A stretch of DNA of 64,000 bases from Sambucus nigra (taxonomy: Eukaryota; Streptophyta; Magnoliopsida; Dipsacales; Adoxaceae), in assembly GCA_949130495.1 (NCBI GenBank), contig OX422214.1, forward strand, positions 257,304,187 through 257,368,186. The letters are read 5' to 3'. The notes under the pieces are model-generated. The model saw only the letters and a list, made by a program, of their open reading frames with translations. It searched no databases and was not told the DNA's origin. Shown here piece by piece: positions 1-11,275 of this stretch (positions within the stretch are counted from its first letter, which is position 1; every line of letters begins with the position of its first letter). The position numbers and the translations under genes are program-made.

Positions 1-540
1 ACTCAGTTGGTGATCAACTCTCAAAATGCCCAAAATTTTATCGAATTAAAAGTGTTGTTGTCTAAGCTACAATCATCCTTAAGTGTCCAAGAGAAGGGAA
101 ATTTTCTAGCCCAAGGCTAAAGATCTCCCCAAGGTCAAAATAGTGTTAACCCTACTTTCGATGATAGTAAAGAGCAATGTCAAGACGTTATCATTCTTCG
201 TAGTGGAAGAGTCGTTGATTTATCACCGCCCCACGCGACGGACTTAAAAATAAGGAGGTTTCACCTGGCACAAAAGAGGCCAAAGATGCCCCCTTGAATG
301 AGAGAGACAACGATTACATTATTAGGACCGAGGTCGTAGTGAAATTACCTTCTTCTGATCCTTTTCTTCAATGGTTGGTTCCTCTTTCTAAATGAGCCTC
401 CTATGAAGATGTGCTAGAGTAAGTCAATATAAATTTACCATTTTTCGAGGCAATCAAGCAAATTCCTGCCTATGCAAAGTTCTTTAAATACTTATTGATG
501 GTGAAATGAAGATTAAAGGCGAAAAAGAATGTTTTCCTAG
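1..540 (+). pseudogene. Athila-like gag C-terminus and gag-protease linker
   Basis: This stretch carries the end of a plant gypsy gag. Around 195-215 the frame reads VIILRSGRVV, matching the TLRSGK-type block that follows gag in Athila-like polyproteins. Around 425-540 it reads NINLPFFEAIKQIPAYAKF, the conserved block just before the protease. Stops and frame changes occur near 118, 297 and 395. The start of gag is outside the window. Assignment rests on family motifs and on the protease that follows directly. Confidence 0.7.
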
Positions 541-1024
541 CCCAGAACGTGAGCTCAGTTCTTTTGAGAGACCTCATACCGAAGTTTAAAGATCTGAGTG
601 CACCGACTATATCGTTTATTATTGGAGAGAACCGTATCGAGATAGACTTACTAGATTTAGGGGTGAGTGTTAACATTCTCCCTTATTCCATCTCTATGCA
701 ATTATATTTTGGGGACCTCAAGCCCACTAAGATTACTCTCTCGTGAAGATACCTCGAGGGATTATTGAGGATGTGATAGTCCAACTGGACACTTTTTACT
801 TCCCAGTAGATTTTTTCATTCGGGACACGGAGCCGTCCACTCTCTCTAGTAATCATGTTCCAGTGATTCTTGGCTTCCCACTCTTAGATACGGCTAACGC
901 ACTGATTAATACTCAAAATGGGCAAATGAAACTCACATTCGGGAATATGACTGTTGAGATAAATATATTTAACATCACTAAGCAAGTGGGTGATGAAGAC
1001 AAGTTTCACGAGGTGGATCTTTAG
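541..1024 (+). pseudogene. Retroviral-type aspartic protease, Athila-like, frameshifted
   Basis: The protease would cleave the gag-pol polyprotein. The active-site region reads LLDLGVSVNILPYSI at about 648-692, where the family has DLGASINLMP; the catalytic aspartate is kept and Ala is Val. A stop lies at about 744 and the frame resumes at 743 with IPRGIIEDVIVQLDTFYFPV and then VILGFPLLDTANALI and LTFGNMTVEINIFN, the standard C-terminal blocks. One shift therefore splits the domain. A 13-residue stretch near 890-910 (ALINTQNG) is partly repeated in inverse orientation near 1030, probably by chance. Confidence 0.85.
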
Positions 1025-1448
1025 AGTATTAATCAGTGCGTTCCTTGTTTCGACTAGTGAGAGCGACGGGATGTACACCAATTTTGAGCATGACGTGAGA
1101 GAGTTGAGAGTGATGTTGGATGAAAGTGAGACTAATAGGGATGTGAGAGACGTTAACTGGGTTTTAAGATTCCAGAAACTACCACCGAGGGAGTCGCCCA
1201 TGGTATCCTCTGATGAAAGATTTCCCACTCTCAAATTGAAGAAACTACCCTCAAAAGTAAAATATTCTTATTTGGGAGAGGACGAGACATTTCCCATTGT
1301 TGTCTACTCGAGCCTAAGTAAAGAGAAAAAGGGTAAATTACTAGCTATTTTGACGAATCACCATAGTGCTTTTGGTTGGTGCATCGCGGATTTGAAGGGT
1401 ATAAGTCCCCTAATTTCATCCATAAAATTCACCTCGAGGAGAACGTGA
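1025..1448 (+). pseudogene. Spacer between protease and reverse transcriptase of the Athila-like polyprotein
   Basis: The open frame from 990 to 1448 encodes a protease-RT linker. It contains PTLKLKKLPSKVKYSYLG and FPIVVYSSLSKEKKGKLLAI, followed by HHSAFGWCIADLKGI; in the family this is the LKPLPEHLKYAFL / AIGWTIADIKGISP region just before RT. The frame ends at a stop after 1445, where the RT would begin. No catalytic role is expected here. Confidence 0.75.
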
Positions 1449-2194
1449 AGCCTTCGAGGGAGATGTAGGGGCGATTAAATCCCACGATGAAAGATGTCTT
1501 GAGGGAAAATATTATTAAGTGATTGGACGCGGGCATCATTTACCCCATTGCAGATAGAAAATGGGTGAGTCCTATTCAAGTCGTCCCTAAGAAATCAGGA
1601 ATGACTGTGGTCGAAAACGCAAAGGGTGAGCTTTTTCGACAACTTACCACTACCGGGTGGCCCGTTTGCATTAACTAAAGGAATCTCAGTACCAGCACTA
1701 GGAAATATCATTTCCCCTTTCCGTTTATGAACCAAATGCTAGAGCGAGTAGCGGGACACCCATTCTATTTATTTCTTTATGGTTATTCGGTATAACCAAA
1801 TTGACATAGACGTGCTAGATAAAGAAAAGACGATGTTCACATGTCCCTTTGGCACGTTTGCCTACAAACATATGCCGTTTGGATTATGTATTATGTCCGC
1901 GACCTTTCAAAGGGCATGCTTAATAATTTTAGCGATATGGTCAAAAGGGGCCTTGAGATTTTTATGGATGACGTTAGTGTCTTCGAACCCTCTTTTGACC
2001 TTTGTCTCGTTAATATTGAAAAAGTGTTAGCCCATTATGTGGAAAAGAACTTGCTACTAAATTGGGAGAAGTGCCATTTTATGGTTACCAAAGGAATAGT
2101 TCTTGGACACATCATTTCGTCAAAAGGTATTGAGGTAGATATGGCGAAAATTAACGTCATTGTCGAACTTCCCCCACCTCAGTAACTAAAGGAC
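1449..2194 (+). pseudogene. Reverse transcriptase fingers/palm, Athila-like, several frame breaks
   Basis: Pieces in order: RRLNPTMKDVL-type block with LDAGIIYPIADRKWVSP at about 1520-1575, VVPKKSGMTVV, a degraded GWPVCIN, FPFPFMNQMLERVAGH, then TCPFGTFAYKHMPFGLC at 1838-1890. The active site is FMDDVSVF at about 1960-1985, so the two catalytic aspartates are kept. After it come LLNWEKCHFMVTKGIVLGH and IEVDMAKINVIVELPPP. Stops or shifts lie near 1466, 1520, 1674, 1790 and 1925. This is a dead RT of the Athila branch. Confidence 0.9.
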
Positions 2195-2760
2195 GTGCTC
2201 TCTTTCTTGGGCCACACGGGTTTTTATCGTACGTTTATTAAGGACTTTAGTGACATCTCTAGGAACTTAACCAACCTTCTTTTGAAAGACACCCCCTTTG
2301 AGTGGAATGAAGCAAGCCAAAATGCTTTTGAAAAATTGAAAAGTATGTTTGTTTTCGTTCCCATTATGCAAGCTCTGGATTGGTCCCTTTCATTTGAGCT
2401 TATGTGTGATGCGAGTGATTATACTATAGGGGGTGTTTTGGGACAAAGGAAAGATAAAAAGTCTCACATCATCTACTACTCTAGCCGGCCCTTAATTGGA
2501 CCACAACTTAATTACTCCACCATGAAGAAATAATTACTAGCCGTAGTATTCACCCTAGACAAATTCCACTCTTATCTCATAGATTTGCCCATTATATGCT
2601 TCACCGACCACACAGCTCTTAAGTGTATCCTTCCCCCAAAAAATGCTAAACCGCGCCTCATAAGGTGGATCCTACTCCTACAAGAGTTTAATTTCTCTAT
2701 AGAAGATAAGAAAGGAGTAGAAAATGTCATAGCCGACCATTTGTCAAGGCTTTTGTCGGA
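2195..2760 (+). pseudogene. RT thumb and RNase H, Athila-like
   Basis: The segment begins with LSFLGHTGFYRTFIKDFS, the RT connection block, and goes on to RNase H: FELMCDASDYTIGGVLGQRK at about 2395-2452 holds the first catalytic Asp (CDASD). YYSSRPLIGPQLNYSTMKK ends in a stop at 2531 where the family has TEKELLAVVF. The next frame, open from 2585, holds ICFTDHTALKCILPPK (DHTAL, second acidic site) and GVENVIADHLSRL at the end. Only one stop breaks an otherwise well kept domain. Confidence 0.9.
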
Positions 2761-4017
2761 CGTACCTAGTTATCCCATGCCCATAGATGAATACTTTTCA
2801 GATGAGAAATCGTTTGCCACTTCTTCTCTCCATTGGTTTGAAGACATAATGAATTACCTTATCATGGGGGTCGTTGCCTCTGATTGGGCACCACAAGAGA
2901 AAAAGAAGTTCTCTACTTGGTCGCGCATGTTCTTCTATGAAGATCCCCATTTGTTTAAGTATTGCGTGTACCAAATCATCCGAAGATATTTAATGGATGA
3001 CGAGATACCTAGCGTCATCCATTTTTATCATACGGAAGCTTATGGAGGCCACTTTTCCTTGAATAATATCACCGCTAAGATTCTTAAAAGCGATATCTAT
3101 CGGCCTATAATTTTTTGGAATATAAGTGCTTTTTACATATCTTACGATAGATGCCAAAAGATGGGAGCATGATACCATTGATCCCTATTCTCGTCATCGA
3201 GATATTCGATTGAAGGGGAATTGAATTTATGGATCCCATCCTTCCCTCATTTGGATTCTTATACATCCTTGTCGCGGTAGACTATGTGTACAAATGGGTT
3301 AAGGCCATAGCTACTTGGACAAATGACAATAAGGTGGTAATTAAGTTCTTACAAGAACACATACTTTCTCAGTTCGAAGCTCCTATGGATTAGTGATAAC
3401 GACATGTACTTTTGCAATAGACCGTTTGAAAAACTCATGAGAAAGTATGGGTCGTCTAAAAGGTTGGGACGACTTATCAACCCCCCCAAAATGGGTGAGC
3501 TGAACTATCAAATCGTTATATTAAGCAAATTCTAGAGAAGATGATCGATCCTAACTGGAAATAATGGTCTCTCCAATTAAATGATGAGTTATGGGCTTAC
3601 CGAAACGCGTACAAGAATCCCCTTGGGATGTCACCATTTCTCTTTATCTATGGCAAGCCTTGCCATCTCCCCTTGGAGATAGAGCAGAAGTAATATTGGG
3701 TGATCAAGAGGTTAAACTATAAATTGGATCAAGTCGGTGAAGTACGCAAGCTTCAATTGAATGAGCTAGAAAAAATACATAACGATGCCTATGAGAGAGC
3801 TAAAATATCCAAAGAAAGGATGAAACCCACACATAGAGAAATATTCGTCGAAAGAATTTTCATTCGGGTCCAAAAAATGCTCCTATACAACTCCCATTTA
3901 CACTTGTTTCCCAACAAGTTACATTCACGGTGGACTGGCCCGTTTCTTGTGAGAGAGGTGTTTCTTCGTGGAGCCGTTGAGTTAGAAAATCATAAGGCGG
4001 ATACAAGTTTAAAGTGA
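2761..4017 (+). pseudogene. Integrase with zinc-binding, catalytic core and GPF domain, Athila-like
   Basis: The H2C2 zinc domain is seen as VIHFYHTEAYGGHFSLNN (3015-3065) and a later DRCQKMG; the second Cys pair is weakened. The core around 3215-3660 is broken by stops: VAVDYVYKWVKAIATW holds the first acidic residue, followed by disrupted SD and a kept glutamate near 3500 in ELSNRYIKQI; AYRNAYKNPLGMSPF marks its end. From 3700 the frame is open again with LQLNELEKIHNDAYERA, LLYNSHLHLFPNKL and SRWTGPFLVREVF, the GPY/F module. A frameshift or stop at 4015 ends the coding stretch. Confidence 0.88.
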
Positions 4018-4423
4018 ATGGAAATTTCCTAAATCCATACCTAGAGGCATGTGTTGAGGAGGCCGACACAATTTGATTGTTGAACTCATTTACGGGGTTG
4101 AGTGAGTAAAACAAGAGGTAGAGTAGAATCAGTTAGACTATTTTGAATTCCACATTCATTCCCTTCATTTCTTCCCTCCTTTTTAATTCCTCTCATTCAT
4201 CCCCCATTTCAATCCAAATTCACCCTCCAAAAACATTCCCTCCACCAAACCTCTCCCCTTTTCATTTCCCTCCACCTTTTCCCACCACTTCCATCCCCTT
4301 TTCCCACCAAAACCACCCCTCCTCCATTATAAATACCACTCTCCTTTCACCCCTTCATCCACCACTTCAATACTTCTAAAAAAATAAATCTTATCTCCCA
4401 CACAACTCCAATCTCTCATTTGA
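4018..4423 (+). other. Pyrimidine-rich spacer between pol and the downstream ORF
   Basis: From about 4140 to 4380 the plus strand is strongly C/T rich (runs of tccctcc, cccacc). An open frame here would give a Pro/Ser-rich peptide with no recognisable motif, most likely a by-product of the base composition. In Athila-like elements this is the place of the leader of the third ORF. Confidence 0.5.
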
Positions 4424-5445
4424 TATGGCCTAAGTTGAAAATGTCGTTGAGAAGTACAATGATATGAAAATCCTCGAAGGACTTGACCACCATTACTGCT
4501 CCGATCAAGAACGAGATTAGCGCGAGGCGTTATTCTCTGTGCGTCGTACCCTACATGTTGAGTGGCAAATAATTTGTGAGGTGCTACCCCAAGCGATCAC
4601 CGAATTATTCTGCCACCATGGGTGATGTGATTTCTTTGAGGAACTCGACGAGGATATTTAGCCCGATGAGGTTCGTACTTTTTATGGCACCCATGTAAAT
4701 CTAACATGAAAAAATTGTGAGGCATTTATTGACGAGGCTATCGTCTACTTCTCTCTCGACCTTATCATCTAGAAAATGCGATCCAAGCGAGTTTTCGACC
4801 CGCAATAATACACCTACCCCAATATGGGCCAACCATTGCATAAGGCCCAATGCATTGAAAGGATTGCCCCAAATCACCATTGGACACGCGATTCATTTCC
4901 TGTGTGCAACCTAGATGAGCGGGTCCCGCTTGTCCTTTCTCGTTATTTTTGGATCGATTTTGCAAACTTCCAGCAATAGATCCCTCCAAATTCGCCAAGC
5001 CAATTTTCTTTTTCATCTCCTTGACGAGGGTAACACTATCCACCTCGCCCGAACTTTCTACGGGGAAATCGTCCATACCGTGTATTATCGGACCAAAAAA
5101 TCTGCCTTTCCCTATGCTCGCTTCATCACTTCCATCCTTAAGGATGCGGGCATTGAAGCACCACCAACACAACCCCGCTTACCAAAGCTTATTGACATTT
5201 TCTCCCTCACAAGGAGTGCTTGCCAAATGCGGTTCGTATATCCACACAAATCGGAGGCTCACTTAAAAGAGGACATTTTAATGGATGAGGGTGAGGAAGA
5301 GGAGTATGACGAGGAGAATGATCCCAACTACGAACTGAAATCGAAGGATATTTCCAGCCGCATTGATGCGCTCAAGGCACGATTCGAGGGTTTGTTAATG
5401 AGTATTGGGAGGACCGCCACGCCCATCGCCGCGATACATGTATGA
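4424..5445 (+). pseudogene. Post-pol ORF of the Athila-like element (env position)
   Basis: A coding remnant follows pol on the same strand. It starts with ATG at 4424 and has a stop in codon 3, so it is not functional. Readable blocks include EWQIICEVLPQAITELF, then after shifts FYGEIVHTVYYRTKKSAFPY and ARFITSILKDAGIEAPP at about 5055-5170. The latter resembles the C-terminal (L)PYGxLITxILxxxGV block of the plant protein family Pfam PF20167, often found after pol in Athila-like elements; that match is by eye. The last third is very acidic (EGEEEEYDEENDPNYE at 5292-5335). Function is unknown; an envelope role is only inferred from position. Confidence 0.55.
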
Positions 5446-7167
5446 TGGTCCACCTCCAAGCAGAAATGTATCGGTTTCAAATGGGTCCCAATTCGCAATT
5501 TTCACCGTACTATTATGACATTTATGATAGATGGTGTTGGTTATTGGTAATATAAAATTATGCGTTTTATTTATTTGCTCTCTTTTTACGCACCTTTTAT
5601 ATTATTTTATTTTAGTCCTTCTTGTATGAGGACATTGCAAAGTCTAAGTTAGGGGGTGCATGTGCGTTTCCAAAGTTCACAAATTGCAAAATTCCAAAAA
5701 GTTTAAAAAGAAAGAAAATTTCCAAAATTTTCAAAAAAAGCCAAAAATATTTTTCTTCAAAATAAATAAAATTTGGAATTTAAACTTTTCAAAAATATCA
5801 CTAAAAATTTATTTGAAGTCTTAATTTGTAAAAATCAAGAGCACTAAGCCAAAATTGACAAAAAACATAAGTGATCAAGAATTGACTAATTTATGATTAA
5901 ATGTGGAGATTAATTAACCTGGTGAGATTTCAAGCCTATCATTTTTGTGAATATTTAAATCAACCCGAGTTAAAATTAACCCAAAGTTCAATTTATCTTT
6001 AAATAAGTCGTTGAGGATCTCTATTCCTTTGTTTTGATCAGTTACGGGAAACGAATGAGATGTTGTCTTGAAAAATGCGCTAAAATATTTCTAAATTAAA
6101 TAAATTTCGAGACGCACATTGTAATGTAATTAGTAATTTGGATAAATGACGTTAGGCCATCGTTTGTTACCCAAAAATATTAGCCATAAAAAGTTGTAAA
6201 AAAAATCCCTTTTTACAAACCCAATTGAGCCGAATGAAATTCCCACTTCGTTTGATTAACCCGAAAAGCCTATAATGCTCAGAGTTGTGAAAATCCAAAA
6301 AGTCATTAATAAAGTCCAAAAGGTGCAGTAAAAAGGGGAAAAATGGAAAAATGATCAAACAAAAATAGATTTTTTTTTTTAGAAAATCATGAGAAAAAAA
6401 TGTAGAAAAAGAAAAGAAAAAGAGCAAACAAACAACAGAAGCAAAACCGTTCCCATTTTTTTCCCAATGCACCTTATAATGCGAGAAAGTCCAAACCAAG
6501 TTCGATTAATGACAATAATTACCACGTGGAGAGCCTAAGACATGAAAAGATAATAGGAGACATTAATCGTCATGAATAAGGGCGATGTTTCCTGTTTTCC
6601 AATGACCATAATTCGATGGTGATATCTTTTCACCTCAAACATTCCATCTTTCTATCTGTATGCGTGAATTAGTGTTCCATTGCATTTACTCTTAGAATCA
6701 TGTATGCCGCGAGAACAAGCCAAATTCTGAGTGATTCGTTTGTGAGAGTATCCCGTGATAATTGAATCAAAATGAATTTTTAAAAAAGTAATGTAATGAT
6801 CAATCGATGGAAGTTGGTAGTGTAATTCTTGGTTTCACACACACACACACACATCAAATTGATACAATTGAATATTAATTTATGGTGATTATTATTGGAG
6901 AGTTTAAATTGTATAATTTTTAAGTATTTTGATCTTTCTTTTAGTTGAATATTGAATTTTGTGCGTATATTCACTATAAACCCTCATGAGACACCACTTG
7001 TCCTATTAGGGTAAACTAGGGATTTAAGGGCTTGTTGCATTCGCTAAATGCAATCGCTCGTCCATGAAAAAGACATTCTATCCCAATAAAATATTTTCAA
7101 AGTGTTTAGACCATGCTATGATTCTTTTACATTGCTTGGGAAGAACAAAGTTCTAAGTTAGGGGCTC
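5446..7167 (+). other. Non-coding 3' region of the Athila-like element with two purine-tract-like sites
   Basis: A-rich, no coding signal. A purine-rich site AAGTCTAAGTTAGGGGG lies at 5640-5656, and a near copy AAGTTCTAAGTTAGGGG lies at 7149-7164, directly before the proposed 3' LTR. Both look like the polypurine tract of Athila-like elements. Short (AC)n occurs at 6839-6853. Confidence 0.5.
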
Positions 7168-8605
7168 TGATTAGGAATAAAATTTTCATATGTTTCCCCA
7201 TAATTTAGGCATTTTTATTATCCCCTGCGATGTAATTAGGTTGGATCTATCTCGTATTCATAATACTGACCCTTCTCAATAAGTATTTTGTGTTTTGCAT
7301 ATTTCTCTTGTATTTTACAGGTATTTCGTGTAAGTGGATGAAAGAGAAATGCCGAAACAGTGAAAGAAATGAAAAAAGGAAAGTTAAGGGAAATTTCATA
7401 ATTTTATGGCTAGAATCCAGATAAGGAGTCAACTGAAAAGTTAAAGAGCTTTAAGTCACAAGAATATTGGAAAAAATGCACCTCAATCCGAGTTACGATG
7501 ACGAAGTTATGCTCGTTTGAAGATGAAGAATCAAAACGGCAAAGTTAAGGATTGTTAAGAGTAGAACTGGTTCGGTTCTGAAGTAGAATCGATTCACACC
7601 AAGCCTTATTTACACTCGAAAGTAAAATCGGTTCGAATATATGATGCACGAAGTTTATCCACCTTATTTTGAGATATTGTTTTGGTTAAAACATTTGTAA
7701 AAACGTGGAGTATTATTCATTCATTATTCTAGGAGTTAGTTAGTCAAATTTTAACCTAATTTTGAGAGCAAGAAAGGAGGTAAAACCCCTAAGAACTAAA
7801 TTCATCATCAAATTTACAATTTTGTGGATTGAGTCACAAGATTTCATAAACGAATCTTGCTTTTTATATCTTGTTCTTGAATTCTATTATTCATCTCATG
7901 TTCTGTATATTTTCTGGATTTTAAAGAAATTTTTGCATGTTTAGTTACACTTTCATCATGAATATGATTCTATGGAATGTTAGAATCTCATTTATGATTG
8001 ACATCACCATGTTCGACTAAGTTCTTAGAGGGTTAGGGTATATGAACCCACCCAACCTAGGTATTATGGATGGACTTAAATGTGAAAAAAATCAAATTAT
8101 TAATTCAAAAGTTTGTAATCTTATTGAAACTAACATTGTAAGTCTTTTAATTCTGTTTTCCCTAGGTAACCGGAATGTTTAAGAATATAATTCGAGTTTT
8201 GATAATTTGTCATTGCCATTAAATATGCTTTTTGATTTGATATTGTGAGGAGCAAAATCCGCACATGTCGAATTCTTAGAAAGTATTTAATGCTTATTTG
8301 AATTATGAATTAAGTTCTTGAAGGTTTTATGTCCGAAGGACCTACTGACGGTTCGGGGGACTGTACTCCAACTCTGTTTTGTCACATATAGTTTAAAATC
8401 AAATAATTATTCTTGTATGCGTAGTTAATTCATATTAGTAATTAAATTTCATTAGTTGATAGCATTTTCCCTAAAACTATCATCTTTTCTTTTATTTCTC
8501 TGAGTTAATCATCATGTTATTCGTCTTTCCTTTTCGTTGTCACGTTACCCGAATTGATTGGATTATTACTTACGCGATTGGTTTACACTTGAACCGATAT
8601 TAACA
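7168..8605 (+). repeat. 3' LTR of the Athila-like element (boundaries inferred)
   Basis: It begins TGATTAGGAATAAAA directly after the purine tract at 7149-7164 and ends ...GATATTAACA, giving TG...CA ends and a length of 1438 bp, usual for Athila LTRs. No second copy lies in the window for comparison. An alternative start is near 5657, after the first purine tract, which would make the LTR ~2.95 kb. Confidence 0.5.
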
Positions 8606-8906
8606 CGTACTAGAGACACATTTGGAGTCACTTCAAAGTTCCTCCAGCTGATATAGGGAAGACTTTTGTGAATGAATACCTGGTGAAGTTTGAAAGCTTG
8701 TGTAAGTAAGTAGACGCTGTGCAGAGAGATGAAATGGAGAAGATGAGGCTATTTTTAAGGGCCTCAACGTGGGTATTCGACGGATTCTGGAAGGTATAGA
8801 TATAGTGAACTTTAGGATGGTAGTTACAATGTTATTCAGTTAGAGCTTGATGCCGAGGATGGTATGGACATCGAGGAGAAGAAGAGGGAGCCTAACGGGT
8901 TCTTGG

Positions 8907-9265
8907 TAGGAGTGGCCATGGGTCGGGATTGGGCCGCGCTTATAAAATTATGGGCTATCCCAAGCCCGCTCGGGCCTGGATCGGACCTTATTATGTAATC
9001 CCAAGCCTACCCAGATTTGAAAGCTCTTTACCCATACTCGTTGGCCAAGCCCGGTTACTTTTTTTAATTAAAAATATATATTTTTTCTTAATCAAAGGCC
9101 TATTTTTTTTAATTAAAAACATGTTTTTAACTTCATATATTACGAAGTCTATATATAAAGTTCCCCACTCTACATAAAAAAACTTAGTGTATGTTTTCAT
9201 ATTTATAAAAGTTACCCACTTTATATATTTATTTATACTTTGTAGTCTTAAATTTTAAAGTAAAT

Positions 9266-9346
<81 letters not shown>

Positions 9347-9508
9347 ATTCTCGAGCCGGACCGAGCCTCATCGGGCTAAAGAATTCATGCCCAAGCCCGC
9401 CCGAAAAAAAATCGGGCCTATGAAGTTTTGACAAGCCCATTCACCTTACCCAAGCCCTATTTTTTTATTGGGAGGGCTTGGCGTGCCTCGGGCCTATGGC
9501 CACCCCTA
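8907..9508. mobile_element. hAT-type non-autonomous element (MITE-like) with terminal inverted repeats
   Basis: Ends are inverted: left TAGGAGTGGCCATGGGTCGG and right ...GGCCTATGGCCACCCCTA. The TAGGGGTGGC pattern fits the hAT terminal type. Flanking 8-mers gttcttgg (8899-8906) and gtcctaag (9509-9516) agree at 5 of 8 positions, a plausible aged 8 bp target duplication. Length 602 bp, no transposase. GGGC/GCCC-rich blocks recur inside at both ends (cccaagcccg, tcgggcc), and a (CA)n tract has expanded inside. Confidence 0.75.
9269..9336. repeat. (CA)n microsatellite
   Basis: About 34 uninterrupted CA units followed by a short (TA)n, inside the hAT-type element. Confidence 0.97.
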
Positions 9509-9889
9509 GTCCTAAGGAAACGATTATAAGAAGTCTAGGGGATGGGCTGGAGGCTTCTTTGCAAAGCGAAAGGCCACCATGGGGTTTGGTTCTTCATCAA
9601 CCCAGTGTACTAGCGATCAGGGTCTTAGATTATGGTTCGCCCGATCATTTTAAGAGATATTACCCACAACGAGCTTCAGGTTAGAAGAGTAGTCATCACA
9701 TTGTTAATTTTATGTCGAACCAGAGTTCTAGTTACATAGGCCCCATCTAATAACAACAATAAAAATTATCAGCAGCTCGCAAGACTTAGTGTGGACAGTT
9801 CATGTGCAAGCCAGGGGTAGAGCAGCCGTGAGCCAGCTCAGGTGCCCAGCAACTAAAGTATAAGGTTCAACCCCGGGCGAGCTTATGCC

Positions 9890-10240
9890 ATGTCACAGTT
9901 TATTGCTCCTTCTGTCTATCCATCGGTAATGGAAGGTATGATTATTTTGTACAGTACATGGGTTAAGGCACTATTTTATTCTGGCACATTGCAGTCTCTC
10001 ATTTCGAGTTCCTTAGTATTTAGTTTGGAACTAGAGGTAGATGAATTTCGTCCTCCTATCTTCACAGGGCTTCCAGTGGGTGGAAGTATAGTTCTCGATA
10101 GGTTCTGCCATAGGTGTGTGGTCATGGATAGAGATTATGTTCTGGAGTATGATTTGATTATAATTAACACGTATGGGTTCAAGGTGATCCTTGATATGGA
10201 TTGGATATTATGTTTTGAAGCTCCCATTGAATGCCATTGA
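9890..10240 (+). pseudogene. Chromovirus aspartic protease, active-site Asp replaced
   Basis: The open frame matches the retropepsin domain of Tekay-like elements: WVKALFYSGTLQSLISSSLV at 9960-10015 aligns with LFDSGATHSFIS, then LPVGGSIVLDRFCHRCVV, YDLIIINTYGFKVILDMDWI and APIECH. The catalytic Asp of D-S-G is Tyr here, so the enzyme would be dead even though the frame is open for 116 codons. Upstream and downstream stops confirm decay. Confidence 0.85.
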
Positions 10241-10249
10241 CACGGTGTC

Positions 10250-11275
10250 TTAGTACACTTTCAAATGGGCTTCTCTATTATTTTAGTAGCGAGTAGGGCA
10301 TTGATTACCCTTGCAAGTCTTCTACCATTCATGAGCAGAAGCGATATTTTGGCTGGTTAAGCAGTTTGGTGGCTCAGGATGAGCCGGATGGTATGGTGTT
10401 AGACTATTAGGTAGTGCAGCAGTTTCTTGATGTATTCTCAGAGGATTTCCTATTTTACCTCCATAAAAGGAGGTGGATTTTGCCATAGAGGTGCATCCGG
10501 GCATTTCTCCCATCTCTATACAACCTCACAAGATGGTCCAACGGAGTTATAGGAGCTAAGGGTTCAATTACAGAATTTGACTAGTAAGGGCTTCATTCTA
10601 TCTAGTGTGTCCCTTTGGGGAGCTCCAGTACTCTTTGTAAAGAAAAAGGAAAAATCTTTACAACTTTGCATCGACTAAAAGCAGCTGAATAGGGTGACAA
10701 TGAAGAATAAATACCCTATACCCCATATTGACGATTTGTTTGACCGGTTGCACGGGGCAGGCAGGTTTCCAAAAATTGACCTTCGGTCTGGATACCATCA
10801 GTTGCACGTCAGGGAGGAGGACATCCCTAAGATGACGTTCTGGACTCGGTATGAGCACTATGAGTTCCTAGTAATGCTCTTCGGTTTGACCAATGCCCTA
10901 GTGATGTTTATGAATCTGATGAACCACATTTATCGCCCCTATTTAGATTGATTTATGGTGTTCTCCATGGATGACATATTGGTATATTCGACATCGGACG
11001 TAGACCACGAAGACCACTATTGCATGATGCTGCAAGTGCTTTGGGAGAACCAGTTGTCTGCTAAATTTAGTAAGTTCATGTTCTGGATGGAGGAGGTCAA
11101 GTTCCTTAGCCACGTGGTTTATGGCGAGGGCATTTTTATTGACCTTTCCAAGGTGGAGGCCATCCTAGAATGGGACATGCCAAGGACAGTGGTGGAAATG
11201 AGTAGTTTCTTGGGTTCGGCCAAAACTACTGCAGGTTTGTACAAGACTTCTCGAGGGTTTCATTTCCCCTCACCA
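10250..11275 (+). pseudogene. Chromovirus reverse transcriptase
   Basis: In order: a protease-RT linker with VLDVFSEDF-like remnants (10420-10450); [18 protein letters not shown] at 10620-10677 followed by a stop; [20 protein letters not shown] and [20 protein letters not shown] at 10703-10830; [20 protein letters not shown]; a stop at 10950; and FSMDDILVYSTSDVDHEDH at 10961-11017 with both catalytic Asp kept. The tail ENQLSAKFSKFMFWMEEVKF and SKVEAILEWDMPRTVVEMSSFLG completes the domain. It is about full length with two stops. Confidence 0.92.

Larger units (their letters stand above)
1..8605 (+). mobile_element. Athila-like Ty3/gypsy retrotransposon, 5'-truncated by the window edge
   Basis: Protease, RT, RNase H and integrase occur in that order on the plus strand, the order of Ty3/gypsy elements. 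The wording of the conserved blocks (protease DLGVSVNILP, RT TCPFGTFAYKHMPFG, integrase tail LQLNELEKIHNDAYERAK) is that of the plant Athila/Tat branch. An extra ORF after pol and a ~1.4 kb 3' LTR are also typical of Athila. All reading frames are broken, so this is a dead copy. Its right end (8605) abuts gag sequence of a different gypsy element, so it appears to be inserted in that element; the left LTR would lie outside the window. Confidence 0.85.
8611..9889 (+). pseudogene. Chromovirus gag remnant, interrupted by a hAT-type element
   Basis: The left part (8611-8906) encodes YLVKFESLCKYVDAVQRDE-like and MEKMRLFLRGLNVGIRRIL-like pieces across frame breaks, the gag core (retrotransposon gag family PF03732 type: tYaxkFexLxxyv...KMxxFlxGLxxxir). 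It is cut at 8906 by the insertion and continues after 9508. At 9790-9860 the text suggests a degraded CCHC knuckle (CRQFMCK... region) but the Cys/His set is incomplete. Numerous stops. Confidence 0.65.

Noticed and set aside
4143..4379. Proline-rich secreted or cell-wall protein
   Set aside because: It is a pyrimidine-rich spacer translated by chance; no signal peptide or regular repeat motif.
9255..9440. Cys/Val-repeat protein on the minus strand
   Set aside because: Translation of (CA)n in a non-autonomous element.
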